From: Halieaceae bacterium MED-G27
Lineage (GTDB): Bacteria > Pseudomonadota > Gammaproteobacteria > Pseudomonadales > Halieaceae
Length of the DNA: 37,040 nt
Assembly: GCA_002456975.1 (NCBI GenBank)
Contig: NTKA01000019.1
Location: 1-37,040, forward strand
Direction: 5' to 3'
The notes beneath the pieces were generated by a model. It made no database searches, had not been told where the DNA came from, and saw only the letters and a program-made list of their open reading frames with translations. The position numbers and the translations under genes are program-made. Below are positions 18,104 to 26,717 of this stretch, in pieces. Each line of letters opens with the position of its first letter. The stretch's first letter is position 1.

Positions 18104-18625
18104 TTACTTTCTCTTCATGTACTCTTGTTCGAGAACCATCAAACTTTCTGCAACGCTGTATCTTGACCAGTTGTGGAGCTCCCTGCGAAGAAATGCGATT
18201 TCAGCGGTGGTACACCTCCTTGCATTTTCCCTAACCCAGTGCAGAGCTAGCTTAGACTTGTCATAACCATCCACATTCGTAAGTAAAGCTCTCAATTTTT
18301 GTGCATCGCAACCACCTTGAGTCTCGTTCCGCATGCTTTGTGTGGGGTTACTTGTAAGCTTGACTAACTCGTCCTCAAGTAAGGCTATTCGCTTTTTCAA
18401 CCGAATATTTTCGGTTCTCAATTTGGCAATTTCTGAGTTCAGGGAGCCTGGCGTTCCCTCAAGTTCGTAATGCGCAAATCCTTCCGAAGGGTGCAAAATA
18501 ACGATCACAAGCGCTGTAAAAATTGCATAGCAAAGGCTTCGGGATGCTGATACCGCGAATCTAAGCGGGGAGACATTTATCGCATTTTGGCTGTAGGTCG
18601 TCGATAAGGAATTCATATGTACCAT
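18104..18625 (-). CDS. Membrane-anchored coiled-coil protein of unknown function
   Basis: About 173 residues from ATG 18625 (a TTG one codon earlier and an ATG at 18616 are alternatives; no site decides). A hydrophobic segment (about 28-47, SLCYAIFTALVIVILH) is followed by a short coiled coil (about 60-90, SEIAKLRTENIRLKKRIALL) and a basic C-terminal region with three Cys. It looks like a periplasm-facing anchored protein. It is the first gene of the minus-strand run leading into the Cys-rich and FecR/TPR/barrel genes (92-bp gap to the next) and is divergent from the gene at 18701. No family recognised. Confidence 0.6.
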   Translation of the reverse strand: MVHMNSLSTTYSQNAINVSPLRFAVSASRSLCYAIFTALVIVILHPSEGFAHYELEGTPGSLNSEIAKLRTENIRLKKRIALLEDELVKLTSNPTQSMRNETQGGCDAQKLRALLTNVDGYDKSKLALHWVRENARRCTTAEIAFLRRELHNWSRYSVAESLMVLEQEYMKRK

Positions 18626-18700
18626 CAAGTTTGTTCGATTGAATCGAGATTAACCACTGATTGCCTTGGTTTCTGAGTGCTTTAGGTGTAGCGTTTCCGT

Positions 18701-19078
18701 ATGCGCATATTTTATTTCGTTCTGTTAACGCTTACCGCGAGCGCTGCTTTGGGCGACGTCTTTGTCGGTCACCCCTCTGTCACGGCCAAGTTAGCAATTA
18801 AAAACTTGGAATCCAAACAGTTGATTGATGACTCGGAGCGAGAAGAGATATGTTTTGACCTGTTCTCAGAGAATAAATGGCTGATGGAATATCGAGGTAT
18901 TTTGTATCGTCGCGATCGATATCCCGGTTACGTTGCTGAGCCAGAATCTGAGCTCACTAGCCCCCAAACCATCTCACTACAGCGCGCGCAAAACTATGAT
19001 TGCTTCGCTCTTTTATCGAACCAGTCCAATTCAGGGGTATCCAAGACAGTTCGGAACGCAATCATAGTTATAGAATAG
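18701..19078 (+). CDS. Small secreted protein of unknown function
   Basis: A 125-residue protein with a clear signal peptide (MRIFYFVLLTLTASAALGD, cleavage near residue 18) and a mature part with two Cys (EICFDLF and YDCFAL), which could pair in the periplasm. No family is recognised. It is divergent from the coiled-coil gene with a 75-bp gap. The ribosome site is weak, but the signal peptide at the first ATG supports this start. Confidence 0.6.
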   Translation: MRIFYFVLLTLTASAALGDVFVGHPSVTAKLAIKNLESKQLIDDSEREEICFDLFSENKWLMEYRGILYRRDRYPGYVAEPESELTSPQTISLQRAQNYDCFALLSNQSNSGVSKTVRNAIIVIE

Positions 19079-19282
19079 TATGATTCATTGCGGTGGTACT
19101 ATATTTAGCTTTTGCTTGCTGCTTTAAAGTCGTTATTGAAATCTCAAGCGTCATTGCGTTGATTCTTTCTGCGAACGTTTTTGATCGTGAAAATGCCTGC
19201 CTTATTGTATGCACGGCTTGTTGTGGAGTTTAAGAATCCGGAGACCCATTTGTCGCCGCTTGTCACTGCCTTCACGGTTTCG

Positions 19283-19945
19283 TTAAAGCGGCTTCAACTG
19301 GGGCGGTTTCCATGTTCGGTCAATCATCGCTTTCTCGGGGCCGTATACTCTCAATGTGACTCGAGTGAAAGACTCGCCCGCCGGCAAGCAATTGCCAACC
19401 ATTCCCTCAGGCGGTTCGCCACCAATCAAAATCCGCAGGCTGCCATCGTCTTCGTAAATCAAATCCTCTGAGTTACCGCTGATGGCATAGCGGTCATAGT
19501 CATTGAGCATCAGGTTGGCGTACTGGTCGTAAACCGTGAGTGACCAGAAGTAATTTGCTGGCGGAGCTTGTCCCAACGGAAAGTGGAGTTCGTAAGTGTG
19601 CTCGTTGGTAATGCTGTTACCGTTCTGATCTTTAGCCCTTGCCATATACATGGCTTCTTCTGCATCGTTGGCGACGATGCCCCGCATCGACTGAGTGGCT
19701 CCGCGGATATAAAAATTGCCATGAAACCCGGAGCGCCCAAAGCCCACTGGTGGCATACCCAAACCAATCACCTTGTTCTCTTAAGAGGTGGCATGGGCGC
19801 GCATGATCATGATGCCATCGAACACCGCCCTGGCTAAGCCGGCTTGCTCATTGTCCTCAGCCTGGGATACATCCTGATTCGGCCCAATCTTTCAAATAGC
19901 GCTGATCACGCTCCGGTACACCCTGATTTGTACGAAGTTCGCACG
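19283..19945 (-). pseudogene. DUF1254/DUF1214 protein remnant
   Basis: The final 162 codons encode a DUF1214 C-terminal domain: GFHGNFYIRGA, PPANYFWSLTVYDQYANLML, RYAISG, DDGSLRILIGGEPPEG, NCLPAGESFTRVTLRVYGPE, and a natural end TWKPPQLKPL. In phase upstream lies a TAA (19783-19781), preceded by protein-like sequence EDNEQAGLARAVFDGIMIMR. Still further upstream the homology-like text switches frame (NQGVPERDQRYLKDWAESG) near 19865. The N-terminal DUF1254 domain is absent. The gene is therefore truncated, frameshifted and carries a nonsense codon. Intact members are envelope-associated proteins of unknown activity. Confidence 0.75.
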
Positions 19946-20232
19946 AGTAGGCTCTGCTCACGGCAACCTACGGATAGCTAGAAGTCGGTGATGTGGCGAT
20001 CTAGTGTTTCTGCGTTAAGAGGCAGCGCGTAAAGGGGAGACAGCTCAACCGCCCCCTACCTTCAAGGTGACGCTACATCACTAGATCTTTAAACGGCTTG
20101 GCTCCGGAGGACAGATCGATCACTTGGCCTTATCAGGCTAAGTGTGTCCGCAAAAAATGTACTGGTAGATCTTCCTCCAACTCTCACCAGAGGACAGAGC
20201 TGGGAAATCAAAATTTTATCAAGGGACAACAG
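19946..20232. other. Intergenic region with a long-range inverted repeat
   Basis: No convincing gene. ATCTAGTG near 20000 and CACTAGAT near 20080 are inverted copies about 75 bp apart; significance is unclear. The plus-strand frame open before 20233 lacks the character of the gene that follows. Confidence 0.3.
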
Positions 20233-20511
20233 ATGGGTGCTCACGGTGGCTTTCGTAAAGGAGCAGGAAGGCCAGTAGGTTCCACAAATAAATCCTCTCC
20301 TGAACTGTCTCAGCGCCTATCAGAGCTTGCCAAGACTTACACCGAAGAGGCACTCCAAACACTCGTGGATGTCGCCAGAAACGGTCGCACAGATGCGGCT
20401 AGAGTCTCTGCCGCTAACGCCCTGCTCGACCGAGCTTATGGAAAGCCCGCGGTTAAAGAAGAAATAAAGACGGTGGACTTACCGCCTGTGGTTATTCAAC
20501 TGACTCAATAG
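20233..20511 (+). CDS. Phage terminase small-subunit-like protein, complete copy
   Basis: A 92-residue protein from ATG 20233, with AAGGGA 6 nt upstream; a longer frame to 20098 exists but its extra residues look non-coding. It opens MGAHGGFRKGAGRPVGSTNK, the basic G-x-x-K-G-x-GRP-x-GS pattern at the start of many phage packaging/terminase-associated small proteins. A helical repeat-like part follows (EEALQTLVDVARNGRTDAAR, AANALLDRAYGKPA). No other phage gene lies next to it, so it is an orphan, perhaps from a prophage remnant or satellite. Two more incomplete copies occur at 22019-22124 and 36423-36631. Confidence 0.7.
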   Translation: MGAHGGFRKGAGRPVGSTNKSSPELSQRLSELAKTYTEEALQTLVDVARNGRTDAARVSAANALLDRAYGKPAVKEEIKTVDLPPVVIQLTQ

Positions 20512-20644
20512 CGCCTCCCCTCGACCACGGCGAAATCTTCATAAATCTGCAACTCAACCAGAACTCTGCCGTGATAGCGTCAAAATACGACTCCAAAAAT
20601 CGGAACTTGGAGGGCGTCAACTAAAGAGCATAGGAGATATAGAA

Positions 20645-21040
20645 ATGAAAAAATTAATGGGAAGTTTATTTGGTTTAATGCTTTTACTCAGCAACACCGC
20701 GGTTGCTCAGACCCCCGTTGAGTTCTATGGGTGCAAACTCGATGAGGGCAAATCTATGTCTGATGTCATGGAGTATGTTGAGAAATGGAACGAGGTAATG
20801 AATGGAATTGGCGCAGATCAGCACCAAGCTTGGATAATGCGTCCTCAGTTCAGTAGTGATATGAATTCGTGGGACTTTATGTGGGTCGGTGCGTGGAGCG
20901 ACTACGACGTTATGGGGAAAGATTTGAAAAATTATCTTGCTTCCAATGACGCGCCCGAAGTAGATGCGACTTGGCCAGCAGACTGCGAAATGCACACTTT
21001 ATGGGCGTCGCAACAGATACGCGGACCGTCTCAGCAATAA
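20645..21040 (+). CDS. Small secreted protein of unknown function
   Basis: A 131-residue protein with a signal peptide (MKKLMGSLFGLMLLLSNTAVA) cleaved before QTPVEFYG. A good ribosome site, AGGAG, lies 8 nt upstream. The mature part (SMSDVMEYVEKWNEVMNG, WDFMWVGAWSDYDVMGKDLK) has the size and pattern of a dimeric alpha/beta-barrel domain, as in the ABM-type gene at 22241, but I cannot name the family. Two Cys (GCKL and DCEM) may form a disulfide. It is followed by a hairpin terminator at 21057. Confidence 0.65.
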   Translation: MKKLMGSLFGLMLLLSNTAVAQTPVEFYGCKLDEGKSMSDVMEYVEKWNEVMNGIGADQHQAWIMRPQFSSDMNSWDFMWVGAWSDYDVMGKDLKNYLASNDAPEVDATWPADCEMHTLWASQQIRGPSQQ

Positions 21041-21056
21041 GGTTAGTTATTCGCAT

Positions 21057-21080
21057 GGGCGCGCAAGCGCCCTTCTCCCT
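21057..21080 (+). terminator. Likely Rho-independent terminator
   Basis: GGGCGC-GCAA-GCGCCC forms a perfect 6-bp GC stem with a GNRA tetraloop, followed by TTCTCCCT. The T-run is weak, but it lies 17 nt after the stop of the secreted-protein gene. Confidence 0.55.
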
Positions 21081-21128
21081 CGCAGATGAACACATATTTT
21101 ACGCCACAAATACTTAAAGGAATTTGAC

Positions 21129-21467
21129 ATAGAAAATCTTTCCCCCATCGCAGAGGCCATACGACATTACAAGCTCAATGCAAGCGGTGGTTATGACGAG
21201 TGGTCAAAAGTGCCACGGGCGCCTGATTACAAAATGCATGTGCCTTCCATGGACTTCAATGTGGAAGGTCACGACGAGGTGCGGGAAGTCATTTTCGGTT
21301 GGCTGACAGATATTGGCGCCCAGCAAGAGCTAGTCAATATCGTTGAGTTCGGCGGCTCAGTAACTTGTTACCTGCACATCACAGATAAAGAAGGTGCTGT
21401 CCTAGACATTGTCGAGGTCTTTCAAATAGACAACCAAGGCAGGGTTAGTGAAATTTGGGCGCTTTGA
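21129..21467 (+). pseudogene. NTF2/SnoaL-like protein whose start codon appears to be ATA
   Basis: The protein-like frame runs through IENLSPIAEAIRHYKLNASG, GYDEWSKVPRAPDYKMHVPS, VEGHDEVREVIFGWL, VTCYLHITDKEGAVLDIVEV and FQIDNQGRVSEIWAL, a SnoaL/NTF2-like fold of 112 residues. A strong ribosome site (AAAGGA, 21116-21121) sits 7 nt before an ATA codon at 21129, exactly where an ATG is expected. The first usable codon, GTG 21210, would remove the N-terminal helix (27 residues) and has no ribosome site. The start has probably mutated from ATG to ATA, unless ATA is used at low efficiency. Confidence 0.55.
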
Positions 21468-21580
21468 GTGCATAAAGCCCCCTTTACAGATGGTGAAGAT
21501 CGCGGGGGCAGAAGGCCAGACTTGGCGACAAGGAAACCCAAGCGCCCAGTGAGAATGAACAGCTGGCCTTGGGCTGGCTG

Positions 21581-21922
21581 TTATGGCTTGGGAAGTATTT
21601 CCAACGCTGTCTTGTCGTCGACTACGGGACTAATCGTCGAGTCACATACTTCCGTCCATGGGTTTACGTGCCTAATGGCAAGCGTAGGGTCGTCAGTCTC
21701 GATTAAGACTATGCCTTTACCCGACGTGAGGTCATGATATCTCGCGAGTTTAGTGGAACCCTCAGGGAATTGAGCGTTGAGTTCTTCCAGTGTCATAGAA
21801 GCAAACTGCTTGTATGCCGCGGCATCACATTTGAAATCAACTAGGTAAACAGACTTATGTCCATCTGCCACCGCAAAACCACAGAACATGAGCGTAGTTG
21901 CCAGTGCAAAAATCCTTTTCAC
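21581..21922 (-). CDS. DUF3303-like secreted protein
   Basis: A 113-residue protein starting at GTG 21922, with AAGGAG 6 nt upstream. The signal peptide ends AVADG. The mature part (LVDFKCDAAAYKQFASMTLE, RYHDLTSGKGIVLIETDDP, VNPWTEVCDSTISPVVDD) resembles DUF3303, a small ferredoxin-like/dimeric-barrel family of unknown function. It is convergent with the NTF2-like frame and isolated from other minus-strand genes. Confidence 0.65.
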   Translation of the reverse strand: MKRIFALATTLMFCGFAVADGHKSVYLVDFKCDAAAYKQFASMTLEELNAQFPEGSTKLARYHDLTSGKGIVLIETDDPTLAIRHVNPWTEVCDSTISPVVDDKTALEILPKP

Positions 21923-22018
21923 TTGAATCTCCTTGGGTTTATAAAGTCAGCCTCAATATAGGAAAAACTCCGCGAAACACAACTTTTTTTATTTTCAGGT
22001 GACGAAGTGCGCATAGAC

Positions 22019-22124
22019 GAACGCCCTACTCGACCGAGCCTATGGCAAGCCTGCGATGAGAGAAGAAAAAGAGATTGTGGACCTACCGCCAGTGGTTATT
22101 CAGCTGACAGGGCCAAGCGAATGA
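22019..22124 (+). pseudogene. Terminase small-subunit-like gene, 3' fragment (copy 2)
   Basis: Only the last 34 codons remain (NALLDRAYGKPAMREEKEIV, DLPPVVIQLTGPSE). The 3' part, from GAAGAAAAAGAG through CAG, is identical to copy 3 at 36423-36631 rather than to the intact copy at 20233. There is no start codon of its own, so this is a remnant. Confidence 0.8.
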
Positions 22125-22240
22125 ACCTCTCTTCAGCTTATCAGCCAGCGCGCCCATTCAATTTTGCCATTTTTCGTGACTATTACTTGACGGGCTAATA
22201 CTCTCAACTAACGACAATCATAAATCTTAGGGAGTGCCAA

Positions 22241-22546
22241 ATGACAGAGCTAGTCGTTTTAAATTTCAAAGCCGCCGAAGGCAAGTTTGACGCCTTGGCG
22301 GACATGTTCAGAGCTGTCTTAGGTGATACGCGGGCTTACGACGGATGCATAAAGGTAGACGTCTATGAGGACAGAGGTAGCTCTACTATCACTCTGGTCG
22401 AAGAGTGGGAAACACTCGCGCACCAGCAAAAGTATCTAGGGTGGAGAATTGAAACAGGTATTCAAGAAGCCACCAAAGATATCTTAGAAGGTGGTTTCGA
22501 TAATGGAGTCACTGTCCATACATGGGGCAATAAAAAAGACTACTGA
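22241..22546 (+). CDS. ABM-domain (antibiotic biosynthesis monooxygenase-like) protein
   Basis: A 101-residue cytoplasmic protein with the ABM/quinol-monooxygenase-like dimeric alpha/beta-barrel pattern: TELVVLNFKAAEGKFDALAD, TRAYDGCIKVDVYED, STITLVEEWETLAHQQKYLG. The ribosome site GGGAG lies 7 nt upstream of ATG. Members range from monooxygenases to heme-handling and stress proteins; which applies here cannot be told. It is 36 bp upstream of the secreted-protein gene at 22583 and probably co-transcribed. Confidence 0.75.
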   Translation: MTELVVLNFKAAEGKFDALADMFRAVLGDTRAYDGCIKVDVYEDRGSSTITLVEEWETLAHQQKYLGWRIETGIQEATKDILEGGFDNGVTVHTWGNKKDY

Positions 22547-22582
22547 AACCACACCAAAGACATACCTGAACGGAGAAGTAAA

Positions 22583-22975
22583 ATGAGATTTGTTATCAGC
22601 TTATTAATGATATCCCTAACAACACTTGCGCACGCTGGTCATCACGAAAAAGGCGAAATTAGCAAAGCGGCAAAAAGCGGGCAGTTAATGGTTATCTACC
22701 ACTGGCCTTGTGAAAACCTTGAATTGGGCTTGAAAATCTTGAACGAAATGATCACCTACGAGAGCGGTGCGTCGCCCTATCCTTACTCAGCTGTCTCTGC
22801 TGTCCACGAGGACGGGGCTTTAGCTTCGATTGATGTTCACAGCTCCGCGGCATCTTTTGAAAAAGCGGCCGAATGGCAAAATAAAGATTCTGAGTGGCAA
22901 AGACTCTTCATGGGCATGGCCGATGCTTGCGGATCCGCAGACGACTTAACTGCAAAGATTTTAAACGTAAGATAA
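22583..22975 (+). CDS. Small secreted protein of unknown function
   Basis: A 130-residue protein with a signal peptide (MRFVISLLMISLTTLAHAGH) and ribosome site GGAGA upstream. The mature part has two Cys (HWPCENLE and DACGSA) and a pattern suggesting a small alpha/beta barrel (LMVIYHWPCENLELGLKILN, SIDVHSSAASFEKAAEW). It resembles, in size and organisation, the secreted gene at 20645, and lies in an apparent operon behind the ABM gene. No family is named with confidence. Confidence 0.65.
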   Translation: MRFVISLLMISLTTLAHAGHHEKGEISKAAKSGQLMVIYHWPCENLELGLKILNEMITYESGASPYPYSAVSAVHEDGALASIDVHSSAASFEKAAEWQNKDSEWQRLFMGMADACGSADDLTAKILNVR

Positions 22976-23061
22976 GGGTACTGGCGCTTGTAGACTCCGT
23001 TTTCAGGTGCCAGCGATTCATCGAATAGAGATGACAAAAGGATAGGGGGACAACCATGTAA

Positions 23062-23166
23062 CGGCTAGGGATTGCCGATCTCAAACTTTTGGAGGGCGAG
23101 ACCCAAAACCTAAGCCATTCTGTCGTTACTACCCTTAGGAAACACCGCAACCTACTGCGGCAGTGA
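23062..23166 (+). pseudogene. Fragment of an unrecognised protein gene, paralogous to 36155-36361
   Basis: The frame reads RLGIADLKLLEGETQNLSHS and continues VVTTLRKHRN to TGA 23164, with a TAA just before it and no start. It aligns at protein level with QLGITDLHILES*THNLSHD at the right end, and the DNA differences are largely at third codon positions. It is therefore a decayed protein-coding paralogue rather than a DNA element. The original function is unknown. Confidence 0.5.
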
Positions 23167-23398
23167 CAAGAGTCATGTTTCCCCGGGGGGGTAAAGTGTG
23201 AGGGGTAGAAGTAGCTTCGAGGTAGCGAGCGCTCGGTATATTTTTGGTCTCAATCTGAGTTTGTTATGCTTGTAAACAACTGAATTAATAAAGATTTATT
23301 TGTTATGTATGTCGCCCCTTCAGTACTAGACAACGTCGTCCAGCTACAACGTTAATAACGACGAATTAAGGTGGCGACCCCTCTACCTGGGTCCTAAT
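23167..23398. other. Intergenic region
   Basis: Contains a C4G7 run near 23182 and AT-rich sequence from 23275 that may contain a promoter. I see no gene. Confidence 0.3.
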
Positions 23399-23545
23399 AT
23401 GACAGTTATGAAAGAGCGAATAGGTAATTTGGTTGCATGGGTTGGTTTGATTTGTCTGTTTCTCGCGTAGCTCGTTGTTTTTTATTTCCCAATTGAGCCA
23501 GAGGTTACAAATATTGGAAATAATTTAGAAAGGATCTATACCTAA
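23399..23545 (+). pseudogene. Small membrane protein frame interrupted by TAG
   Basis: A 48-codon frame (ATG 23399, or ATG 23408) reads KERIGNLVAWVGLICLFLA, then TAG (23468-23470), then LVVFYFPIEPEVTNIGNN and LERIYT to TAA. The ERIGN-L-AW-G opening with one hydrophobic segment resembles small membrane proteins I have seen in related marine bacteria. Both sides of the stop look coding and in phase, so a Tyr or Leu codon probably became TAG. No function known. Confidence 0.45.
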
Positions 23546-23653
23546 ATAGTGCTTAATTTGTATCGAATTTAGAAACTTATATGTTTTTAGCCCAAATAAA
23601 TTATCGCGCGCGTGGTAGCGGTTTTGCCAGCGCTTAACGTGGAAGGTGCATCT

Positions 23654-26600
23654 ATGAAAAGTACGAGGTTAACAAAGCTTTCAAGAATGGGTTGTAGCTT
23701 GTTCGCTAGCTCGATTCTTTCAATATTTTTCGCGAGTTCGAGCGCTCATGCCCAAGAGTCATCGGCAGTGGATGCTTCATCACCAATGTCCCAAGATTTA
23801 GTGTTGAGTGACCCCACCATTTCAGACGACCCTTTGATCGAGGAGGTCTTCATAACAGGTTCTTTGTTACCAAAAGGCAACTACGAAAGTAATGCCCCGA
23901 TAACCACTATAAACGCTGAGCAGTTTGAAGTTTCCAATGCTATTAACATTGAACAACTACTAAACACGCTACCCCAAATTTTAACAGGCGACGATCGAAC
24001 CAGCACCTTTGGTTTTGGGTGGGCGACTGCTGATTTACGAGGTTTGGGTACTAATCGCACCCTGACGTTGTTAGATGGTAATCGATTAGTACCAACTTTT
24101 GCCGACGGGGGTACAGTAGACCTAAATCTAGTCCCATCGGGAATAATAGAGAGAGTGGAAATTCTCACAGGAGGAGCCTCGACCACCTATGGGTCTGATG
24201 CAATGGCCGGCGTGGTCAATATCATCACAAAAGAGGGGTTTACTGGGTTTGAGATTACCACTGCTGCTGAGATGACCGAACAATACGAAGATGCCAACCT
24301 AAGCAATCTGGGAATTACGTTTGGGACTGAGTTCGGCAATGGTAACGGTCACTGGATGATTCACGCGGACGTGACAGACCGGAGTGAAGTTAGATTTACG
24401 GACAGGGCATTTTCAGAGGCGTGGAACGAGACGCTTTTTGATGAAAATGGCGTCGCGATAGGACTTGCTCCTTACAGACATCCAGTGTCTTCAAATGGCG
24501 CGCTTTTTGGCCCGGTGTCGGGGGCTTTAGCTAACTTCACGGCTGATGGTACCTTAGTGCCTTATGACCGAGAAGAATACGGCTTTATAACGACTGAACA
24601 TTTCGATTTGCAGGTGCCTCAAAACCGTAAAGTCATTTTTTCCAAGCTTCGTTGGGACGCAGAAAATTTTTCTGCTTTTGCACAACTGCATGCCGCGGAT
24701 GTGTCGTCAACACGTCCAATGCCGCCCGTTCCTTTTGCCGAAATTACTCCGCTGACGCTGCAGGGTAATCCATTTTTATCCCAGGCAGCTCAGCAGACGC
24801 TTCTCAGCACTCCGGACGTTTTCTTTTTTGGTCCGGTGGCAGGGATTGACTTGGATGGAGACGGGATCACAAATGTGATGCCATTGGTGGTTGCAAAATG
24901 GCTAGAAGGGCTCGGGGAGACCCGATGGGAAGTCGAAAATGAGATGCTGCAACTGAATTTGGGCTTTGATTGGAGTATCAACGATAGTTGGGGGTTGCAA
25001 GGCAACTTTAACCGCGGAGATATTGTTTATGACTCTCTAATTACGCCTGCCGTGGATACTGTGAGACTAATGCAGGCGGTAGTACCAAATCCGTTTGACC
25101 CCACAGGGCAGACTTGCCTGGATCCAAGTAATGGATGTGTTCCATATAATATCTTTGGGTTCGATCAAGCGTCGGATGCTGCGAAAGACTTTGTAACGAC
25201 AGATATTTTCCGAAAAAATGAGTCTGAGCTGACGGTTGCTAATATGGTTTTGTCAGGAAACACGGGCGAATTTTTCAATATGCCGGCGGGAGCACTTGGC
25301 GTCGCGTTTGGTATCGAATATTTAGAGCGAGTCAGTTCATACGATACGGATCCTCGCGTGGCAGCTGGAGATATAAGCTTGTATTCGTGGGATGACGCCG
25401 CGCCGCTAGACGAGGTAACAATCGACAGGAGCTCTATTTTTTTTGAAATGGCAATTCCAGTGGTTGATGGTATCCCAGGTATTTCATTTCTGGAGCTTGA
25501 ACTCGCGGGACGGTATACCGAGCACAGTACCATCGGTTCCACTACTGCATACAAGGCTGCTATGTCATGGTTCCCTATCGATGACATTCAAGTTCGAGCC
25601 GGGTTAAGTAAGTCAACAAGGGCTCCCAGTATTGAGGAAATGTTTGGCGATTTCGGACAAGAGGAGCTGAATCTTATTAGCGATGCAGACCCGTGTTCGG
25701 AGACTCCAATTTTATACAATCAATTTGGGATTGGCGGTGGAAACTATCTGGTGGGTACTCCGGAGGATTGCATTGCCACAGGGGTGCCAGAGTCAGCGCT
25801 GTATTCTCCTGAAATCAATATTCAAAACAGCGGTGGTATCCCCGTATATTTGGGGGGTAGTCCTGACCTTGACGAAGAAACAGCGGAGACGTTAACACTA
25901 GGCGTCGTTTGGACTCCGTATGACTTAGAAGGCTTTTCAGCAAGCATAGACTTTTTTTCCATCGAAGTGAGTGACTACATTGATAGTCTGCCTGGCGGAG
26001 CTAATACGCTTTATTTTTGCTACAACAGGGAACTCGATGCCCCTGAATTTCAGAACATACGACCGGCCTACTGTGCAGGTTTGAATCGTGATGATAGTGG
26101 CGCGCTCGTCTCGATTAATGCAGGTTTGCGCAATCTCGCGTTGCACCGAGTTGAAGGCGCAGATTTTTCAATATCACAGCGTTTGGAAGTTGGAGGCGGT
26201 ATTGTTGACTTGAATTATGTAGCGAGCTACATGGATGATAAGTTGTATGCGGTGGATGGAACCTCCGCCGAGATTAATTGTGTGGGTCGATACAATATGC
26301 CGATTGGGGGCAATGCTTGCTCTCGACCCGTCACAAAATTAAAGCATCGCGCTACGGCATCATGGATGAAAGGTAACTTGACCGCTCAGCTGACCTGGCG
26401 ACATTTGTCGAAGGTAAGTAATGCAAGGACGGACCGATCCTATTACGTCGATTCCATAGATGCTTTTAATTATTTCGCGCTTTCTGGTAATTACGCGTTC
26501 GACAATGGACTCATTGCAACAGTTGGCGTAAGAAACTTATTTGACAAAGCCCCACCAATCTTGGATAGGAGCAGTGCATGGGAAGCCAATACTTTTCCAA

Positions 26601-26665
26601 ACATGTATGACGTTTTCGGGCGGTCTATCTTCGCTCGCTTAAATTACAAATTCGGTTCGATTTGA
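23654..26665 (+). CDS. TonB-dependent outer-membrane receptor
   Basis: A 1003-residue receptor from ATG 23654, with GGAAGG 7 nt upstream; the longer GTG start at 23612 lacks such a site. The signal peptide ends SSSAHA. A TonB-box-like segment (IEEVFITGSLL) precedes the plug (about 65-195: APITTINAEQFEVSNAINIE, ADLRGLGTNRTLTLLDGNRL, GASTTYGSDAMAGVVNIITK). The rest is a 22-strand-type barrel with late motifs LSKSTRAPSIEEMFG and TVGVRNLFDKAPPILDRSS. Paired Cys in extracellular-loop-like parts (TCLDPSNGCVP, DPCSETP) may form disulfides. There is no STN signalling domain. It belongs to the family often annotated as carbohydrate or peptide receptors; substrate unknown. It leads a run with the TonB-CTD protein (52 bp) and a cyclase. 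Confidence 0.92.
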   Translation: MKSTRLTKLSRMGCSLFASSILSIFFASSSAHAQESSAVDASSPMSQDLVLSDPTISDDPLIEEVFITGSLLPKGNYESNAPITTINAEQFEVSNAINIEQLLNTLPQILTGDDRTSTFGFGWATADLRGLGTNRTLTLLDGNRLVPTFADGGTVDLNLVPSGIIERVEILTGGASTTYGSDAMAGVVNIITKEGFTGFEITTAAEMTEQYEDANLSNLGITFGTEFGNGNGHWMIHADVTDRSEVRFTDRAFSEAWNETLFDENGVAIGLAPYRHPVSSNGALFGPVSGALANFTADGTLVPYDREEYGFITTEHFDLQVPQNRKVIFSKLRWDAENFSAFAQLHAADVSSTRPMPPVPFAEITPLTLQGNPFLSQAAQQTLLSTPDVFFFGPVAGIDLDGDGITNVMPLVVAKWLEGLGETRWEVENEMLQLNLGFDWSINDSWGLQGNFNRGDIVYDSLITPAVDTVRLMQAVVPNPFDPTGQTCLDPSNGCVPYNIFGFDQASDAAKDFVTTDIFRKNESELTVANMVLSGNTGEFFNMPAGALGVAFGIEYLERVSSYDTDPRVAAGDISLYSWDDAAPLDEVTIDRSSIFFEMAIPVVDGIPGISFLELELAGRYTEHSTIGSTTAYKAAMSWFPIDDIQVRAGLSKSTRAPSIEEMFGDFGQEELNLISDADPCSETPILYNQFGIGGGNYLVGTPEDCIATGVPESALYSPEINIQNSGGIPVYLGGSPDLDEETAETLTLGVVWTPYDLEGFSASIDFFSIEVSDYIDSLPGGANTLYFCYNRELDAPEFQNIRPAYCAGLNRDDSGALVSINAGLRNLALHRVEGADFSISQRLEVGGGIVDLNYVASYMDDKLYAVDGTSAEINCVGRYNMPIGGNACSRPVTKLKHRATASWMKGNLTAQLTWRHLSKVSNARTDRSYYVDSIDAFNYFALSGNYAFDNGLIATVGVRNLFDKAPPILDRSSAWEANTFPNMYDVFGRSIFARLNYKFGSI

Positions 26666-26717
26666 GACGAGTGCAATCTCCAATCAAGGCATACGCTGTG
26701 GAGCTGAGGGGATAGCC

